NCBI RefSeq assembly: GCF_900636325.1
Contig: NZ_LR134263.1
Span: forward strand, 2,356,001 to 2,420,000
DNA from: Staphylococcus delphini
GTDB taxonomy: Bacteria > Bacillota > Bacilli > Staphylococcales > Staphylococcaceae
DNA: 64,000 nucleotides
Direction: 5' to 3'
Each line of letters opens with the position of its first letter. Within the stretch, counting starts at the first letter, position 1. The position numbers were made by a program, and so were the translations under genes. This document shows, piece after piece, positions 1-8,755 of this stretch. The notes beneath the pieces are model-generated. The model searched no databases. It worked only from the letters and a program-made list of their open reading frames with translations, and was not told the DNA's origin.

Positions 1-161
1 ATGACAGACCATGCTGTAGGTTGGTGCGTGAGAATGCGTTCTAATATAATACCAATCGTTACATTTTGAGCAACGACTGATAGCGCAAGACCGATACAAA
101 CGATAGCCATAAATATGGGCAAGCTATAAAATTGTTTCGCCCATTGATGTAGTTGTTTCAT
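1..161 (-). CDS. ABC exporter membrane subunit, N-terminus only (CydD/CydC-like?)
   Basis: This is the first 53 codons of a minus-strand gene that runs off the left window edge. The start at 161 is preceded by GGAGG at 174-178. The peptide begins MKQLHQWAKQF and then enters a hydrophobic segment (about residues 14-32) followed by a polar stretch ending in an RILTHQP-like loop. This matches the first transmembrane helix of an ABC exporter that carries membrane and ATPase domains on one chain. In S. aureus the genes next to uppP encode CydD/CydC-like exporters, which supports the guess. The ATPase domain is outside the window, so the family call rests on topology and neighbourhood. Confidence 0.45.
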   Translation of the reverse strand, partial: MKQLHQWAKQFYSLPIFMAIVCIGLALSVVAQNVTIGIILERILTHQPTAWSV

Positions 162-439
162 CTTTCATTTTCGCCTCCATTTGTATGTGTCATTTCTCCA
201 TTTTACATGGTCGCCCAATCCCTTTCACGTGAAAAAATTCGACTATTTTTTGTCTAAAATCTTTCAATTAAAGTTTTACTGGCACCATTTTCAAATTCAT
301 ACACATGATGCGCTTCCTACTGCTCAAGACGTATATTTCAAAAATTTCATGTTAGGAAAAGACATCTTAAATGCGAATATGCTATCATATGCTATGTTAT
401 ATTAAAATTTACACAAAAATGATTAAAGAGGGTTCTTGT

Positions 440-1294
440 ATGTTATTTTTCGAATTAATTAAAGCCATTATTCTTGGTATCGTTGAAGGGATGACTGAGT
501 TCGCTCCTGTTTCTTCAACAGGACATATGATTTTAGTCGATGATATGTGGTTGAAATCGACTGAGTTTTTAGGACCAGAATCTGCTTTCACCTTTAAAAT
601 TGTAATCCAACTCGGTTCAATTTTTGCTGCGGCATGGATTTTTCGTCACAAGTATTTCGAAATGTTACATATCGGTAAATATGCACCCACACAACAGCCA
701 GGCCGTCGTTCAAAACCACGTCGTTTAAATCTCTTACACATTATTATTGGGATGATTCCAGCAGGGGTACTCGGTCTATTATTCGACGATTTGATTGAAA
801 AATATTTATTTAGCGTACCCACTGTGCTCATCGGTTTATTCCTTGGTGCGATTTATATGATTATTGCCGATAAATTTAGCCTTAACGTTAAAAATCCAAA
901 AAGCCTTAATGAAATCACTTATTTTCAAGCTTTTGTCATTGGTCTTTCTCAAGCCGTTGCAATGTGGCCAGGATTTTCACGTTCCGGGTCAACCATTTCA
1001 ACAGGGGTATTAATGAAGTTAGACCACAAATCTGCTTCTGACTTCACATTCATTATGGCGGTGCCTGTCATGTTAGCAGCAAGTGGTTTATCGATTATTA
1101 AACATTTAGATTATATCGAATTGGCACATATTCCATTCTACATTTTAGGTTTCTTAGCGGCTTTCACATTCGGTTTTATTTCAATCAAACTGTTCTTGAA
1201 ATTAATTCAAAACGTTAAATTATTACCATTTGCGATTTACCGAATCGTACTTGTCGTCGTGATTGCTGTCGTTTATTTCGGTATTATTAAATAA
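440..1294 (+). CDS. uppP: Undecaprenyl-diphosphatase (bacitracin resistance protein)
   Basis: The product (284 aa) dephosphorylates undecaprenyl diphosphate to undecaprenyl phosphate at the membrane. This recycles the lipid carrier used for peptidoglycan and teichoic acid synthesis and gives tolerance to bacitracin. Both family signatures are present: EGMTEFAPVSSTGH near residues 17-30 and PGFSRSGSTIS near 175-185. About eight hydrophobic segments follow the family topology. The ATG at 440 is chosen because AGAGGG sits 7 nt upstream and the residues after it align with the S. aureus start; longer in-frame extensions lack a binding site. The length is close to the usual 270-290 aa. A terminator hairpin follows. 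Confidence 0.96.
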   Translation: MLFFELIKAIILGIVEGMTEFAPVSSTGHMILVDDMWLKSTEFLGPESAFTFKIVIQLGSIFAAAWIFRHKYFEMLHIGKYAPTQQPGRRSKPRRLNLLHIIIGMIPAGVLGLLFDDLIEKYLFSVPTVLIGLFLGAIYMIIADKFSLNVKNPKSLNEITYFQAFVIGLSQAVAMWPGFSRSGSTISTGVLMKLDHKSASDFTFIMAVPVMLAASGLSIIKHLDYIELAHIPFYILGFLAAFTFGFISIKLFLKLIQNVKLLPFAIYRIVLVVVIAVVYFGIIK

Positions 1295-1320
1295 TTGAAG
1301 ATGCATCAAAATATGAGGAA

Positions 1321-1358
1321 GGGGTTGAGACCATTGCGTGTCTAGCCCCACTTTTTTT
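1321..1358 (+). terminator. Rho-independent terminator after uppP
   Basis: GGGGTT(G)AGAC pairs with GTCTAGCCCC through a short loop, with one bulged G, followed by seven T residues. It lies 27 nt after the uppP stop. Confidence 0.75.
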
Positions 1359-1360
1359 AC

Positions 1361-1677
1361 CCTTTCAATACTGCCACCGAGTTGAACACTACACACATGA
1401 ATGCTTCCGTCATTTGCATGAGGACTCATAGTGAAAAAGTCATGTCGACATCGGCATCACACTTGCGTGCACCTATCCCCGATTTTAGAAATTCCAAGAA
1501 AATGAGTTCACTTTTTAAATTTTCGTCAAAACAATGTACAATATTATTACAACACGAAATACGTTTAACTTATCGATTTTTGATGTGTGCCATAGTGTAA
1601 CGTCACCATTTAGCGTTTATCGATACGGCTGAAAGGGTAAAAAATCATAAGTATACTCATAATTGGAGGCAACGTTC
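1361..1677. other. Non-coding stretch with no recognised gene
   Basis: About 300 bases between the uppP terminator and the next gene. The only open frame (about 70 codons on the plus strand from 1382) has no ribosome binding site and a composition unlike protein. The right end must hold the promoter of the Lys-rich protein gene; I see no clear operator. Confidence 0.5.
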
Positions 1678-2667
1678 ATGAATAAAACAATAAAAATGAT
1701 AGTCAATGTTTTACCTGTATTTCTCGTACCACTCATCTTAGAACGCAAAAAATTTAAAGCACATCCCGATGTCCAAAAAGTGACACAAACAACAGTGAAT
1801 ACTTCGAAAACTGTGGCACATAAAACAGGTCAAGTTGCGAATTCTGTGAAAGACTCTGTTGTTTCAGGATCAAGCCATTTAAAAAGCACTATTCAAACTA
1901 AAAAACGTCGTCATGACTACAATAAAGTGATGAAAAAAGAAGCTGAAATCCAACGTTATAATCGTCCTGAAAATGTGCGTGCACGTGGAAAAGAAATTGC
2001 TAAAGAAAACCGCAAAGAAATTGACAAGTTAGCGAAAAACTTAGAAAAGCACATTGCAGAACGTCACAAAGACGAAGATAAAGCATTTGATCAACGTCAA
2101 AAGCAAATGATTAAAACAATGAAAAAAATGCAAAAGTATGAAGAAAAAGTTGGGCATACACCAGGACAGCACGATGCTAAAACTGAGAAACGTGCTGAAA
2201 AAATTGAAAAGCGCAACAAAAAAGAAGTCGACAAAATGAACAAAAATTTAAAAAAGCACCTAAAAGAACGTCATAAGAAAGAAGAAAAAGCTGCTAAAGC
2301 ACGTGAAAAAGCATTAAAGAAAAATATGAAAGACATGAAAAAGCACGAAGAAAAGGCCGAACATGCGACAGATGTAGTACCTACTAATCGTTCAGCAAAT
2401 CATGACAACACGGTTCAATCCAATGACCAACAAGAAAAACAACGTATTACGACGTTATCTGAACTCCAAACGACGCAAAGTCATACTGGCGAAGGTCAAC
2501 CGACATCAAGTGCGCCAGGTCAAGTCGAAACAACTTCAGACAACGCACCTTTATACGAACAACATTATCAAAATATGGAGCGCCAAGTGCAAGACAGCGA
2601 CACATTAAGACAAATCCAACAGTTAAATGACACCTCTAAAAAATCCATGAAGAAACAAGGACGATAA
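1678..2667 (+). CDS. Lysine-rich coiled-coil protein with internal repeat, function unknown
   Basis: A 329-aa very basic protein; I cannot assign a function. It opens with one hydrophobic segment (about residues 5-20, ending LVPLILERKK) that could be a membrane anchor. A long Lys/Glu-rich helical region follows, and the last 90 residues are Gln/Thr/Ser-rich and probably disordered. The helical part contains a duplicated unit of roughly 60 residues: KNLEKHIAERHKDEDKAF in the first copy and KNLKKHLKERHKKEEKAA in the second, each followed by a KxMKxMxKxEEK stretch. Starting at 1678 places GGAGG 9 nt upstream; the in-frame codons from 1663 lack this. Its stop abuts the next ATG directly (TAAATG), so the two genes are probably co-translated. 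Similar proteins occur in other staphylococci as hypotheticals. Confidence 0.7.
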   Translation: MNKTIKMIVNVLPVFLVPLILERKKFKAHPDVQKVTQTTVNTSKTVAHKTGQVANSVKDSVVSGSSHLKSTIQTKKRRHDYNKVMKKEAEIQRYNRPENVRARGKEIAKENRKEIDKLAKNLEKHIAERHKDEDKAFDQRQKQMIKTMKKMQKYEEKVGHTPGQHDAKTEKRAEKIEKRNKKEVDKMNKNLKKHLKERHKKEEKAAKAREKALKKNMKDMKKHEEKAEHATDVVPTNRSANHDNTVQSNDQQEKQRITTLSELQTTQSHTGEGQPTSSAPGQVETTSDNAPLYEQHYQNMERQVQDSDTLRQIQQLNDTSKKSMKKQGR

Positions 2668-3114
2668 ATGCGCATTTTGATAGATGGCGATGCTTGTCCA
2701 GTCGTCGATTCCATCGTTCGAATCACGGCTGAGACAGGCATTTTTGTATATTTATTTCGCAGTTATAGTCATTTTACTGTTCAAGATTTTCCTTCGCATG
2801 TAAAAGTCAAATATATCGATGGCGGACGTGACGCTGTGGATTTTATGTTACTCCAACATGCAAAACCGAATGATATTGTTGTCACTCAAGACTATGGATT
2901 AGCCAGTTTAGCGTTAGAAAAAGTCAAACATGTCCTGCATCACAACGGCCACATTTATACACCCGAAAATATTGATCGTCTGCTTGCCCAACGATACTAT
3001 CATCAGCAAGCGCGTCGAAAAACAAAACGTCATCATAAAGGGCCACCTGCTTTCGATCAAAAGCAACGACTCAATTTTGAAACATCTTTTCGCCGCTGTA
3101 TCCAATCTCCATAG
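2668..3114 (+). CDS. UPF0178 (YaiI/YqxD, DUF188) family protein
   Basis: A 148-aa soluble protein of the DUF188/YqxD family, which has a PIN-like fold and no settled biochemical role. The family hallmark is the N-terminal DGDACPV at residues 6-12, followed by GRDAVDF near 50-56 and the QDYGLA motif near 74-79. These acidic residues are those expected in a metal-binding pocket. The C-terminal third is basic and rich in His/Lys/Arg, perhaps for nucleic-acid contact; that is inference. The start codon touches the stop of the preceding Lys-rich protein gene, which implies one transcript. A strong terminator follows. Confidence 0.85.
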   Translation: MRILIDGDACPVVDSIVRITAETGIFVYLFRSYSHFTVQDFPSHVKVKYIDGGRDAVDFMLLQHAKPNDIVVTQDYGLASLALEKVKHVLHHNGHIYTPENIDRLLAQRYYHQQARRKTKRHHKGPPAFDQKQRLNFETSFRRCIQSP

Positions 3115-3116
3115 CC

Positions 3117-3170
3117 GTGCATGTGTCTTAACATTTCTTGTTTTGCTACACATGCACTTCTTTTTGTTTT
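3117..3170 (+). terminator. Rho-independent terminator
   Basis: A perfect 10-bp inverted repeat, GTGCATGTGT (3117-3126) and ACACATGCAC (3148-3157), is followed by a T-rich tract. It ends the Lys-rich protein/UPF0178 transcript. Confidence 0.8.
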
Positions 3171-3210
3171 AGACTATAACTAAAGATGGATTAAACAAGG
3201 AGCGATGAAA

Positions 3211-3780
3211 ATGATTCAACGTATAGCAGTTTATTGTGGCGCAAGTAAAGGATTTGATGAGACCTATGTCAAAGAAGCCTATGCTTTAGGTCAATACTTT
3301 GCAGAACAAGGGATTGAGCTTGTTTTCGGTGCGGGATCTGTGGGCATTATGGGCGCAATACAAGATGGCGTATTAGATCATGGCGGTCATGCAATAGGTG
3401 TGATGCCTCGCTTATTAGACGAACGTGAAATTACGAGTCAAAAAGTATCTGAGCTGATTTTAGTTGATTCCATGCATGAACGTAAACAAAAAATGGCAGA
3501 CCTCGCCGATGCATTTGTCATTGCTCCAGGTGGTGCCGGTTCCCTTGAAGAGTTTTTCGAAGTTTATAGTTGGGCACAAATTGGTTTACATCAAAAACCT
3601 ATTGGTATTTTTAATATTAAACAATTTTACAAACCTTTAGAAGCATTGATTGCACATATGATTCATGAAGGCTTTATTGATCAAAAGTATGAAAAGCTTG
3701 CAGGTGTGTATGAAACGCCTCAAGCATTGTTGGAAGGCCTTCAAAATGCCAAGCCGATTTCAACACGTACATACGATTAA
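3211..3780 (+). CDS. LOG family protein (TIGR00730; nucleotide 5'-monophosphate phosphoribohydrolase)
   Basis: A 189-aa Rossmann-like protein of the lysine-decarboxylase-like LOG family. Characterised members cleave the base from nucleoside 5'-monophosphates (cytokinin-activating type); the bacterial substrate is often unknown. The PGGAGSLEEFFE motif near residues 109-120 carries the catalytic Arg/Glu region (family consensus PGGxGTxxE; here Ser replaces Thr), and GSVGIMGA near 46-53 forms the nucleotide loop. Two ATGs are in frame: at 3205 the AAGGAG would be only 2 nt away, while at 3211 it is 8 nt away, so 3211 is chosen. It stands alone, after a terminator. Confidence 0.88.
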   Translation: MIQRIAVYCGASKGFDETYVKEAYALGQYFAEQGIELVFGAGSVGIMGAIQDGVLDHGGHAIGVMPRLLDEREITSQKVSELILVDSMHERKQKMADLADAFVIAPGGAGSLEEFFEVYSWAQIGLHQKPIGIFNIKQFYKPLEALIAHMIHEGFIDQKYEKLAGVYETPQALLEGLQNAKPISTRTYD

Positions 3781-3983
3781 GCATGGCTGTTTTTTGCACC
3801 ATAGCAAAATTGCAACAGACGCGTTTCAAGTGAGCTTCATACGTGTCTGTTTGCACAAGCTTTATTTTCTACCCCCAACTTGCCACTATCCCACTTTTCA
3901 TTCCGACTACACCTCGATTTAATCTGTTACTTCTATACACGTACCATCTCCTATTTTTACTTCTAACTTCTTGAAAAAAACAT

Positions 3984-4008
3984 AAAAAAAAGAGGCCGAC
4001 ATAGCCTC
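3984..4008 (-). terminator. Terminator of the acetyltransferase gene
   Basis: On the minus strand GAGGC and GCCTC form a short stem directly followed by eight T residues (plus-strand 3984-3991). It lies about 60 nt after the stop of the minus-strand GNAT gene. Confidence 0.65.
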
Positions 4009-4065
4009 ACAACTTTTGATATACGAGTACACTTCATGCTGAGAATCCTGAAAAGTAGTGTTTGC

Positions 4066-4614
4066 TTATGCTTCCTTCAACTGCTTTCTATAACGTACTT
4101 GTGGCCTCAGTACATGATATTCACTCAATCCCGGCTTCTCGAAATCATCATAATGTGTCATACCAATCTTTTCCATCACACGAATCGATGCATGATTCAC
4201 TTTTGCTGCCATCGCGTACACTTCACTTACGCCGCGTTCAGCTACATAATCGAGCACCGCTTCTGCCCCTTCTGTCGCAATTCCATTATCCCAAACTTCA
4301 GGAGACAATCGCCAACCGATTTCATAAAATGGGAGCTCTTCAAAAGGATAATCTACCGCTTGTGGAATATAATTCACCCCTATAAACCCTATCCACTCTT
4401 TCGTTGCCTTTAACTCTACAGCAAACAATCCGATTTGATGCTGCTTTAAATAAGATTTCATCGCTTCAAAGTCCAATGCTGTTTTTTGATAACTTAATAA
4501 ACTTGGGAAAAACTGGCGGACTTGACGATTTGCGTTCAATTGTTGAAATGGTTGCAAATCTTCATCTTGCCAGTCTCTTAATTTCAATCGATTTGTCTCT
4601 ATATAAACTGTCAT
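4066..4614 (-). CDS. GNAT acetyltransferase, RimJ/RimL type
   Basis: A 182-aa N-acetyltransferase of the GNAT superfamily, closest in layout to RimJ/RimL proteins that acetylate protein N-termini or small amines with acetyl-CoA. The beginning IETNRLKLRDW is typical of this subgroup, and the acetyl-CoA site lies around GWRLSPEVWDNGIATEGAEAV (roughly residues 87-107), where the usual G-x-G-x-A loop is represented by NGIATEG. The start at 4614 follows GGGGGAGG with 5 nt spacing; an upstream in-frame ATG at 4644 lacks a site. The substrate cannot be told from the sequence. Confidence 0.82.
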   Translation of the reverse strand: MTVYIETNRLKLRDWQDEDLQPFQQLNANRQVRQFFPSLLSYQKTALDFEAMKSYLKQHQIGLFAVELKATKEWIGFIGVNYIPQAVDYPFEELPFYEIGWRLSPEVWDNGIATEGAEAVLDYVAERGVSEVYAMAAKVNHASIRVMEKIGMTHYDDFEKPGLSEYHVLRPQVRYRKQLKEA

Positions 4615-4644
4615 TGTGCCTCCCCCATTTAACCGTGTATCCAA

Positions 4645-4700
4645 AGAAAGAAGCGGGTCAGAAATCGCATGTACGCCTTGTGATTTCAGCTTCCCGCCTC
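4645..4700 (-). terminator. Long imperfect hairpin, possible terminator
   Basis: On the minus strand GAGGCGGG and CCCGCTTC, plus inner GAAATCAC/GCGATTTC arms, form a long imperfect hairpin followed by a pyrimidine-rich tract. It lies between the 99-aa gene and the GNAT gene. The AGAAATC-type sequence resembles intergenic hairpins common in staphylococci. Confidence 0.4.
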
Positions 4701-4823
4701 AGTTATACATTTGATTTCTGAAAGTTTCACTGGGCCCATCTTCAGTCAACATCTGTCATCTTTATCAAACTGCTCAATCAGATGTATCCTGCGCCTTCAG
4801 TTGTCGGTGCGATATTCATGTCG

Positions 4824-5123
4824 TTACACTCTAGAAATATAGCTCAACAGTTGAATCGTCACAGGTACCTCTTTTAATCGTTCTGGTTTTTGTCCTTTTT
4901 GCGTTGTAAATACAGCGTCCACAAAATCATTTTTATGGTTCAAACGATATGTCGCGGTATAAGTTTCCCAGTCATGATCAAAATTCGGTTTCAATGCGAT
5001 AGAACGTTGTAATTCACCTGTGGAATCAATAATAGAATACCCTGTAATATTTTCAAGTTCGCGTCCAAGTTCAATCAGTGAAATGTCGCGCCCTTCTAAT
5101 AATCTAAATTCTTTTTCGTACAT
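4824..5123 (-). CDS. Conserved-looking hypothetical protein (99 aa)
   Basis: A 99-aa soluble protein with no motif I recognise. It is rich in acidic residues, has no signal peptide or membrane segment, and the pattern of alternating hydrophobic residues near 60-75 (TYTATYRLNH) suggests a beta sheet. The start at 5123 has GAGAGAAAAGAGGG upstream (plus-strand CCCTCTTTTCTC at 5132-5143). It lies between two minus-strand genes and is probably transcribed alone or with the lipoprotein gene upstream. Confidence 0.55.
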   Translation of the reverse strand: MYEKEFRLLEGRDISLIELGRELENITGYSIIDSTGELQRSIALKPNFDHDWETYTATYRLNHKNDFVDAVFTTQKGQKPERLKEVPVTIQLLSYISRV

Positions 5124-5254
5124 ACGATAACCCTCTTTTCTCTCCGTAATATATGTGTTTTTAATACCCTATCCCTCTCAACATCAAACGCGATTCATTG
5201 CGGGTTGTGTCAATAGCGCAAAATATCAAAATGACGTTAAGTGAATCACTCAAA

Positions 5255-5569
5255 TTAACTTTTCTCTTGCGTATCAGATGTTTCTGTTGATTTAGCATCT
5301 TTTTTAGATTCTGTTGATTTCTTGCTGTCTTTACTACTCGTTTTTTTCTTATCTTCTGAAGTTTTCGCTTTATCAATAGAATGTTCAAGATCTTTAATTT
5401 GATTATCTAATTTTTCACTTTGATCTTTTAACTTTTTATTTTCTTCTTGTAATTCTTTTTGCTCGTCTTCTAACGATTTAATTTCATTTTGTAGTTTTTC
5501 TTTTTCACTATTGCCACACCCTGATAACAATACGACTGTTCCCAGAAGTGCGATAAGTTGTTTCTTCAT
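5255..5569 (-). CDS. Small coiled-coil lipoprotein
   Basis: A 104-aa secreted lipoprotein. Residues 1-18 form a signal peptide with lipobox LLSGC, so Cys18 would be lipidated and the protein anchored to the outer face of the membrane. Residues 22-70 are a heptad-like Glu/Lys/Leu coiled coil. The remainder is Lys/Ser/Thr-rich and probably disordered. No enzymatic motif is visible; function unknown. Such short coiled-coil lipoproteins are common in staphylococci. Confidence 0.75.
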   Translation of the reverse strand: MKKQLIALLGTVVLLSGCGNSEKEKLQNEIKSLEDEQKELQEENKKLKDQSEKLDNQIKDLEHSIDKAKTSEDKKKTSSKDSKKSTESKKDAKSTETSDTQEKS

Positions 5570-5638
5570 TGTTATTTCTCTCCATTTAGAATGACTTACA
5601 CTTTATTTTATCACGGTTTAAACAGATTCGCATAATGC

Positions 5639-6094
5639 TTATGATTCTTCTAATGATTTTGACATAATATATTTTTCCACACGGTATCCTAATGCTTCAT
5701 TCAGTTGCACCATCGCTTGATTAGATTGTTGTACTGTACCGATGATTTGACGTGCGCCCTTTGATTTGGCCCACTTTTCAATCTGTTGTTTCAATTCAGT
5801 CGCATACCCTTGTTGTCGATGTTCAGGAACAACATATAATGATTCAATGGTCACTTGCGCATTTGCCGGTTCATAATGGGCCCATGCATAACCTTTCATA
5901 TGTTTCTCTCTGTTTGTCACGATGCCTAGCCAGTCTCCTGCATAACGCAATCGATGTGCAATCATGTCTTCATAAAGTGCGATTTCCATTTGTGTGCCTT
6001 GCGTTCGCATTAAAGTATCTGATTGTAACAGTTTGACGTGCTGCACTGCTACACGATGAATATAATCGCTATCTTCATATGTAAGTATAATCAT
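5639..6094 (-). CDS. GNAT family N-acetyltransferase
   Basis: A 151-aa GNAT enzyme. The acetyl-CoA binding region is typical: IESLYVVPEHRQQGYATELKQ (beta4, then the Q/RxxGxA-type loop QQGYAT near residues 94-99) followed by helix 3, and the family's beta5 asparagine region at QSNQAMV. The start at 6094 is preceded by AAAGGAG at 7 nt. Its substrate is unknown. It is monocistronic and divergent from the DUF1129-type gene. Confidence 0.8.
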   Translation of the reverse strand: MIILTYEDSDYIHRVAVQHVKLLQSDTLMRTQGTQMEIALYEDMIAHRLRYAGDWLGIVTNREKHMKGYAWAHYEPANAQVTIESLYVVPEHRQQGYATELKQQIEKWAKSKGARQIIGTVQQSNQAMVQLNEALGYRVEKYIMSKSLEES

Positions 6095-6189
6095 GACCCG
6101 CTCCTTTCATTTAGGATTGATTTATCTCATGAATATCGTCATAATAAGTACAGTTCACTATGATTTAAATTAGAGGAGGTGCTTGACCG

Positions 6190-6873
6190 ATGAAAACGAC
6201 AAATGAACTGATGAAAGAAAATAATGTTAAATCGTTACGGCTGAACAATACGGATCGTCAAATCTTTGAAAGTTACATGACCTATGTTCGAGCGGATATG
6301 CGCGTCAATGCACATGACTCCGAAAAAGTGCTACAGCGTATTTTAGACCATTTACTCAAAGCTGAAAACAAAGGCTTGCATGCGATGGAATTTTTTGATC
6401 ATCATCCTAAAAAACACGCCATTCAAACGATTAAAGAGATGCCTAACCATACGTTTAAAAATATTTGTCATTATATTTTACAACATATCGTCTTTTTGTT
6501 GGGCGTATTCTGCTTCTTAAAAGGGTTTTTAGGATTTTTCATTAATGACACACGTGTCTTTTTATACACTTTTCCGCTCACTTTTGTTGCGGGAATCTTC
6601 GTTACTTTTTTATTCATTTGGTCTTGTTTTAAAATGATACAACTTCAAGCTTTTGACTATTCACGTCTCGCTTGGTTAGTCGGCTATGTCGTACTGATCG
6701 CCCTGATTTTATTAATTTTTATTATTTTCTTTTTCCCACAAAACTTTTTACAATTCGGCCCGTATATCCATATTAGTAATTGGGCATTTATTATCGCATC
6801 GTTTATTATCGTTCCACTGGGCATGTTGAAATATAAAAACGACGACCACGCTAAAAGTGCATCTTGGCGATAA
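6190..6873 (+). CDS. DUF1129-type membrane protein
   Basis: A 227-aa integral membrane protein. The first 95 residues are soluble and helical, resembling the N-terminal domain of the DUF1129/DUF1048-like proteins of Gram-positive bacteria. Four hydrophobic segments follow (about 98-118, 124-148, 158-180 and 190-212). AGAGGAGG lies 9 nt before the ATG. There is no catalytic motif and function is unknown. A strong bidirectional terminator separates it from the converging DUF456 gene. Confidence 0.6.
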   Translation: MKTTNELMKENNVKSLRLNNTDRQIFESYMTYVRADMRVNAHDSEKVLQRILDHLLKAENKGLHAMEFFDHHPKKHAIQTIKEMPNHTFKNICHYILQHIVFLLGVFCFLKGFLGFFINDTRVFLYTFPLTFVAGIFVTFLFIWSCFKMIQLQAFDYSRLAWLVGYVVLIALILLIFIIFFFPQNFLQFGPYIHISNWAFIIASFIIVPLGMLKYKNDDHAKSASWR

Positions 6874-6894
6874 ATTTCAACTTGCTGCATTCCA

Positions 6895-6950
6895 TAAAAA
6901 AGTCAGGTCGATGCATGGCGTGATTTACCATTCATTCACCTGACTGTTTT
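6895..6950. terminator. Bidirectional terminator
   Basis: AGTCAGGT (6901-6908) and ACCTGACT (6938-6945) form a stem flanked by A5 on the left and T4 on the right, so it can stop transcripts from both converging genes. Confidence 0.75.
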
Positions 6951-6957
6951 TATGATC

Positions 6958-7449
6958 TTAGTTAATCCATAATGCATCAATGAAAAACCAAACGATCATG
7001 ACAAACATGAGTACCGCTTGCATCACGGCGCTAGAGAAAAATGCGACTAGCGACCCGAAACTTGCTTTGACGGCTTGTATGAAATTTTGAGACTGCATCA
7101 TTTCAACAATAATGACAGCGATAAATGGCACAATAATCACACCGAATGGCGGCAGCACAAATGCCCCGACGAGTACACCGATTAAAGCGGCCCACTCCCC
7201 TTTTTTCGTACCCCCAAACCGATTCACAAAATAACGGTTGAGCCATAAGTCAGATATGAAAATAAAAATCGTGAGTACAATCATCGCAGTCCAAAAAATC
7301 CATGACAACGTGGCACCATTAATGCCGAATTGATAAATCAAAAAGCCCACCCACAATACGGGAATAGCTGGAATCACCGGCTTGATTAAACCGATAAATG
7401 CCAATACGAATGCCGCTAAAATGAGCACCCATAAAATTACGTCTGACAT
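6958..7449 (-). CDS. DUF456 family membrane protein
   Basis: A 163-aa membrane protein with about five hydrophobic segments and Gly-rich helices. The spacing of the Gly/Pro-rich LIKPVIPAIPVLWVG motif (residues 21-35) and the later GEWAALIGVLVGAFVLPPFG stretch (roughly 83-102) match the DUF456 family. Function unknown. AAGGAG lies about 13 nt before the start. The gene follows the MFS gene on the same strand with a 21-nt gap, so the two probably share a transcript. Confidence 0.75.
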   Translation of the reverse strand: MSDVILWVLILAAFVLAFIGLIKPVIPAIPVLWVGFLIYQFGINGATLSWIFWTAMIVLTIFIFISDLWLNRYFVNRFGGTKKGEWAALIGVLVGAFVLPPFGVIIVPFIAVIIVEMMQSQNFIQAVKASFGSLVAFFSSAVMQAVLMFVMIVWFFIDALWIN

Positions 7450-7470
7450 TGTTATACGTCAACTCCTTAT

Positions 7471-8676
7471 TTACACAGTTTGAACTGTTTTTCTACTCTT
7501 TTTAGTAAATAAAATTAACACAAAACCACATGCCAATGATAGCGCAGAAACATAAAAGACATTGCCTAAACCGACCCACTGACTCATCGCGCCACCTAAT
7601 AAATTCCCTAACAATTGACCGATAACCATAGCATTTGCGAACAATGTTGACGCATAGCCGGGGTATTGCGGTAAAACATCTTGGAAATAACTAATACCGA
7701 TACCAAGTAATACAGCTAAAAATGCCGCGAGTAACACTTGACCAACGAGCATCATGTGGACACTTTCAAATATTCCGATACTACCGAAAAACAGACTACC
7801 ACAAACTGCCGCTATCGCTAATAACGTTCTTGTTTCTACTTTACTTGCAACCATACCTAAAATAATCATAAACGGCACTTCTAAACCGGCACACAAACTC
7901 GCAAGATGGCCGACATATTTTTCTTCTTCATGTAAATATTGCGTTACAAATAAAGGCATATTGAGCGTGTACATCCACTGACCAATGTGTAACAACACAA
8001 AAGCAATGAACGGCACAATTAAATAGCGATGCTTCAACATAGACGGTGCATCTTGTTCTGTCGCCACACTGTCACGCACAGGTTTTTTCGCTTTGATGTC
8101 CTTAAAAAAGAACACTTGTAGGAGTAGCGTCGTCAAAATAATGGCGACTGTCCCACCAAACAGACCACTGTAGCCCCACGACTGATTTAAAATATTACCG
8201 ACGAGTGGACCAAATAAAAAGCCAAACGAAAACATGGAACGTAATACAGAATTGGCAAATACCGCGCGACTACTCGATGTAGATTGATTAATAGATTCCC
8301 TTGCAGAAGCATAAAGTTGGGGCATAGCCGGAGCGAATAACCCTTGAAAAATGGCATACAAAATAATAAACAGTACAACCGAATGAACAAAAAATGGCAA
8401 CGTAAAACTGATAGCGCCCATGAATAAACCTGCGATGATAATCACTTTTCGATTGATTACATGCGTATCTGAAAAACGTGCGACAATGCTATTCATCGTA
8501 AATTGACTAATTGCCGCTAATGCCAATAACAGCCCAAACTGATTGGTCGTCATCCCCAATTGGTTCGTTGCAAATAGAACAAAAAATGGGACTGTAATCG
8601 CAATGCCCATCCCAATTAGCATCATATTCACAATAAATAACTTATAATTTTTAATCGTTAACAATTCACGAAACAT
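7471..8676 (-). CDS. MFS transporter, sugar-efflux (SET)-like
   Basis: A 401-aa major facilitator protein with 12 predicted helices. It has the family's central charged loop (about residues 190-215) and the SET-like arrangement in which small sugars or drugs are exported. The motif A-like loop ARFSDTHVINRKVI lies near residues 65-78. It begins with MFRELLTIKNYKL, a beginning seen in staphylococcal transporters of this group. AAGGGAG precedes the ATG. It follows a LysR-type regulator by 79 nt on the same strand; the pair may form an operon in which the regulator controls the pump. The substrate cannot be read from the sequence. Confidence 0.75.
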   Translation of the reverse strand: MFRELLTIKNYKLFIVNMMLIGMGIAITVPFFVLFATNQLGMTTNQFGLLLALAAISQFTMNSIVARFSDTHVINRKVIIIAGLFMGAISFTLPFFVHSVVLFIILYAIFQGLFAPAMPQLYASARESINQSTSSSRAVFANSVLRSMFSFGFLFGPLVGNILNQSWGYSGLFGGTVAIILTTLLLQVFFFKDIKAKKPVRDSVATEQDAPSMLKHRYLIVPFIAFVLLHIGQWMYTLNMPLFVTQYLHEEEKYVGHLASLCAGLEVPFMIILGMVASKVETRTLLAIAAVCGSLFFGSIGIFESVHMMLVGQVLLAAFLAVLLGIGISYFQDVLPQYPGYASTLFANAMVIGQLLGNLLGGAMSQWVGLGNVFYVSALSLACGFVLILFTKKSRKTVQTV

Positions 8677-8755
8677 GTGTGTTCTCCCTTATATACTTAA
8701 AATTGATATAGAATCACATGATGCTATGTTCTCTTTTTCTCTCCATCACATGTCT

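Noticed and set aside
1382..1600. 72-codon plus-strand frame after uppP
   Set aside because: No binding site and no protein-like composition; stands in an AT-rich spacer.
3790..3975. Short minus-strand frames (for example a GTG-started 23-codon one behind TAGGAG near 3945)
   Set aside because: The peptide has no recognisable features, the frame lies in an AT-rich spacer, and a single binding-site-like match is expected by chance.
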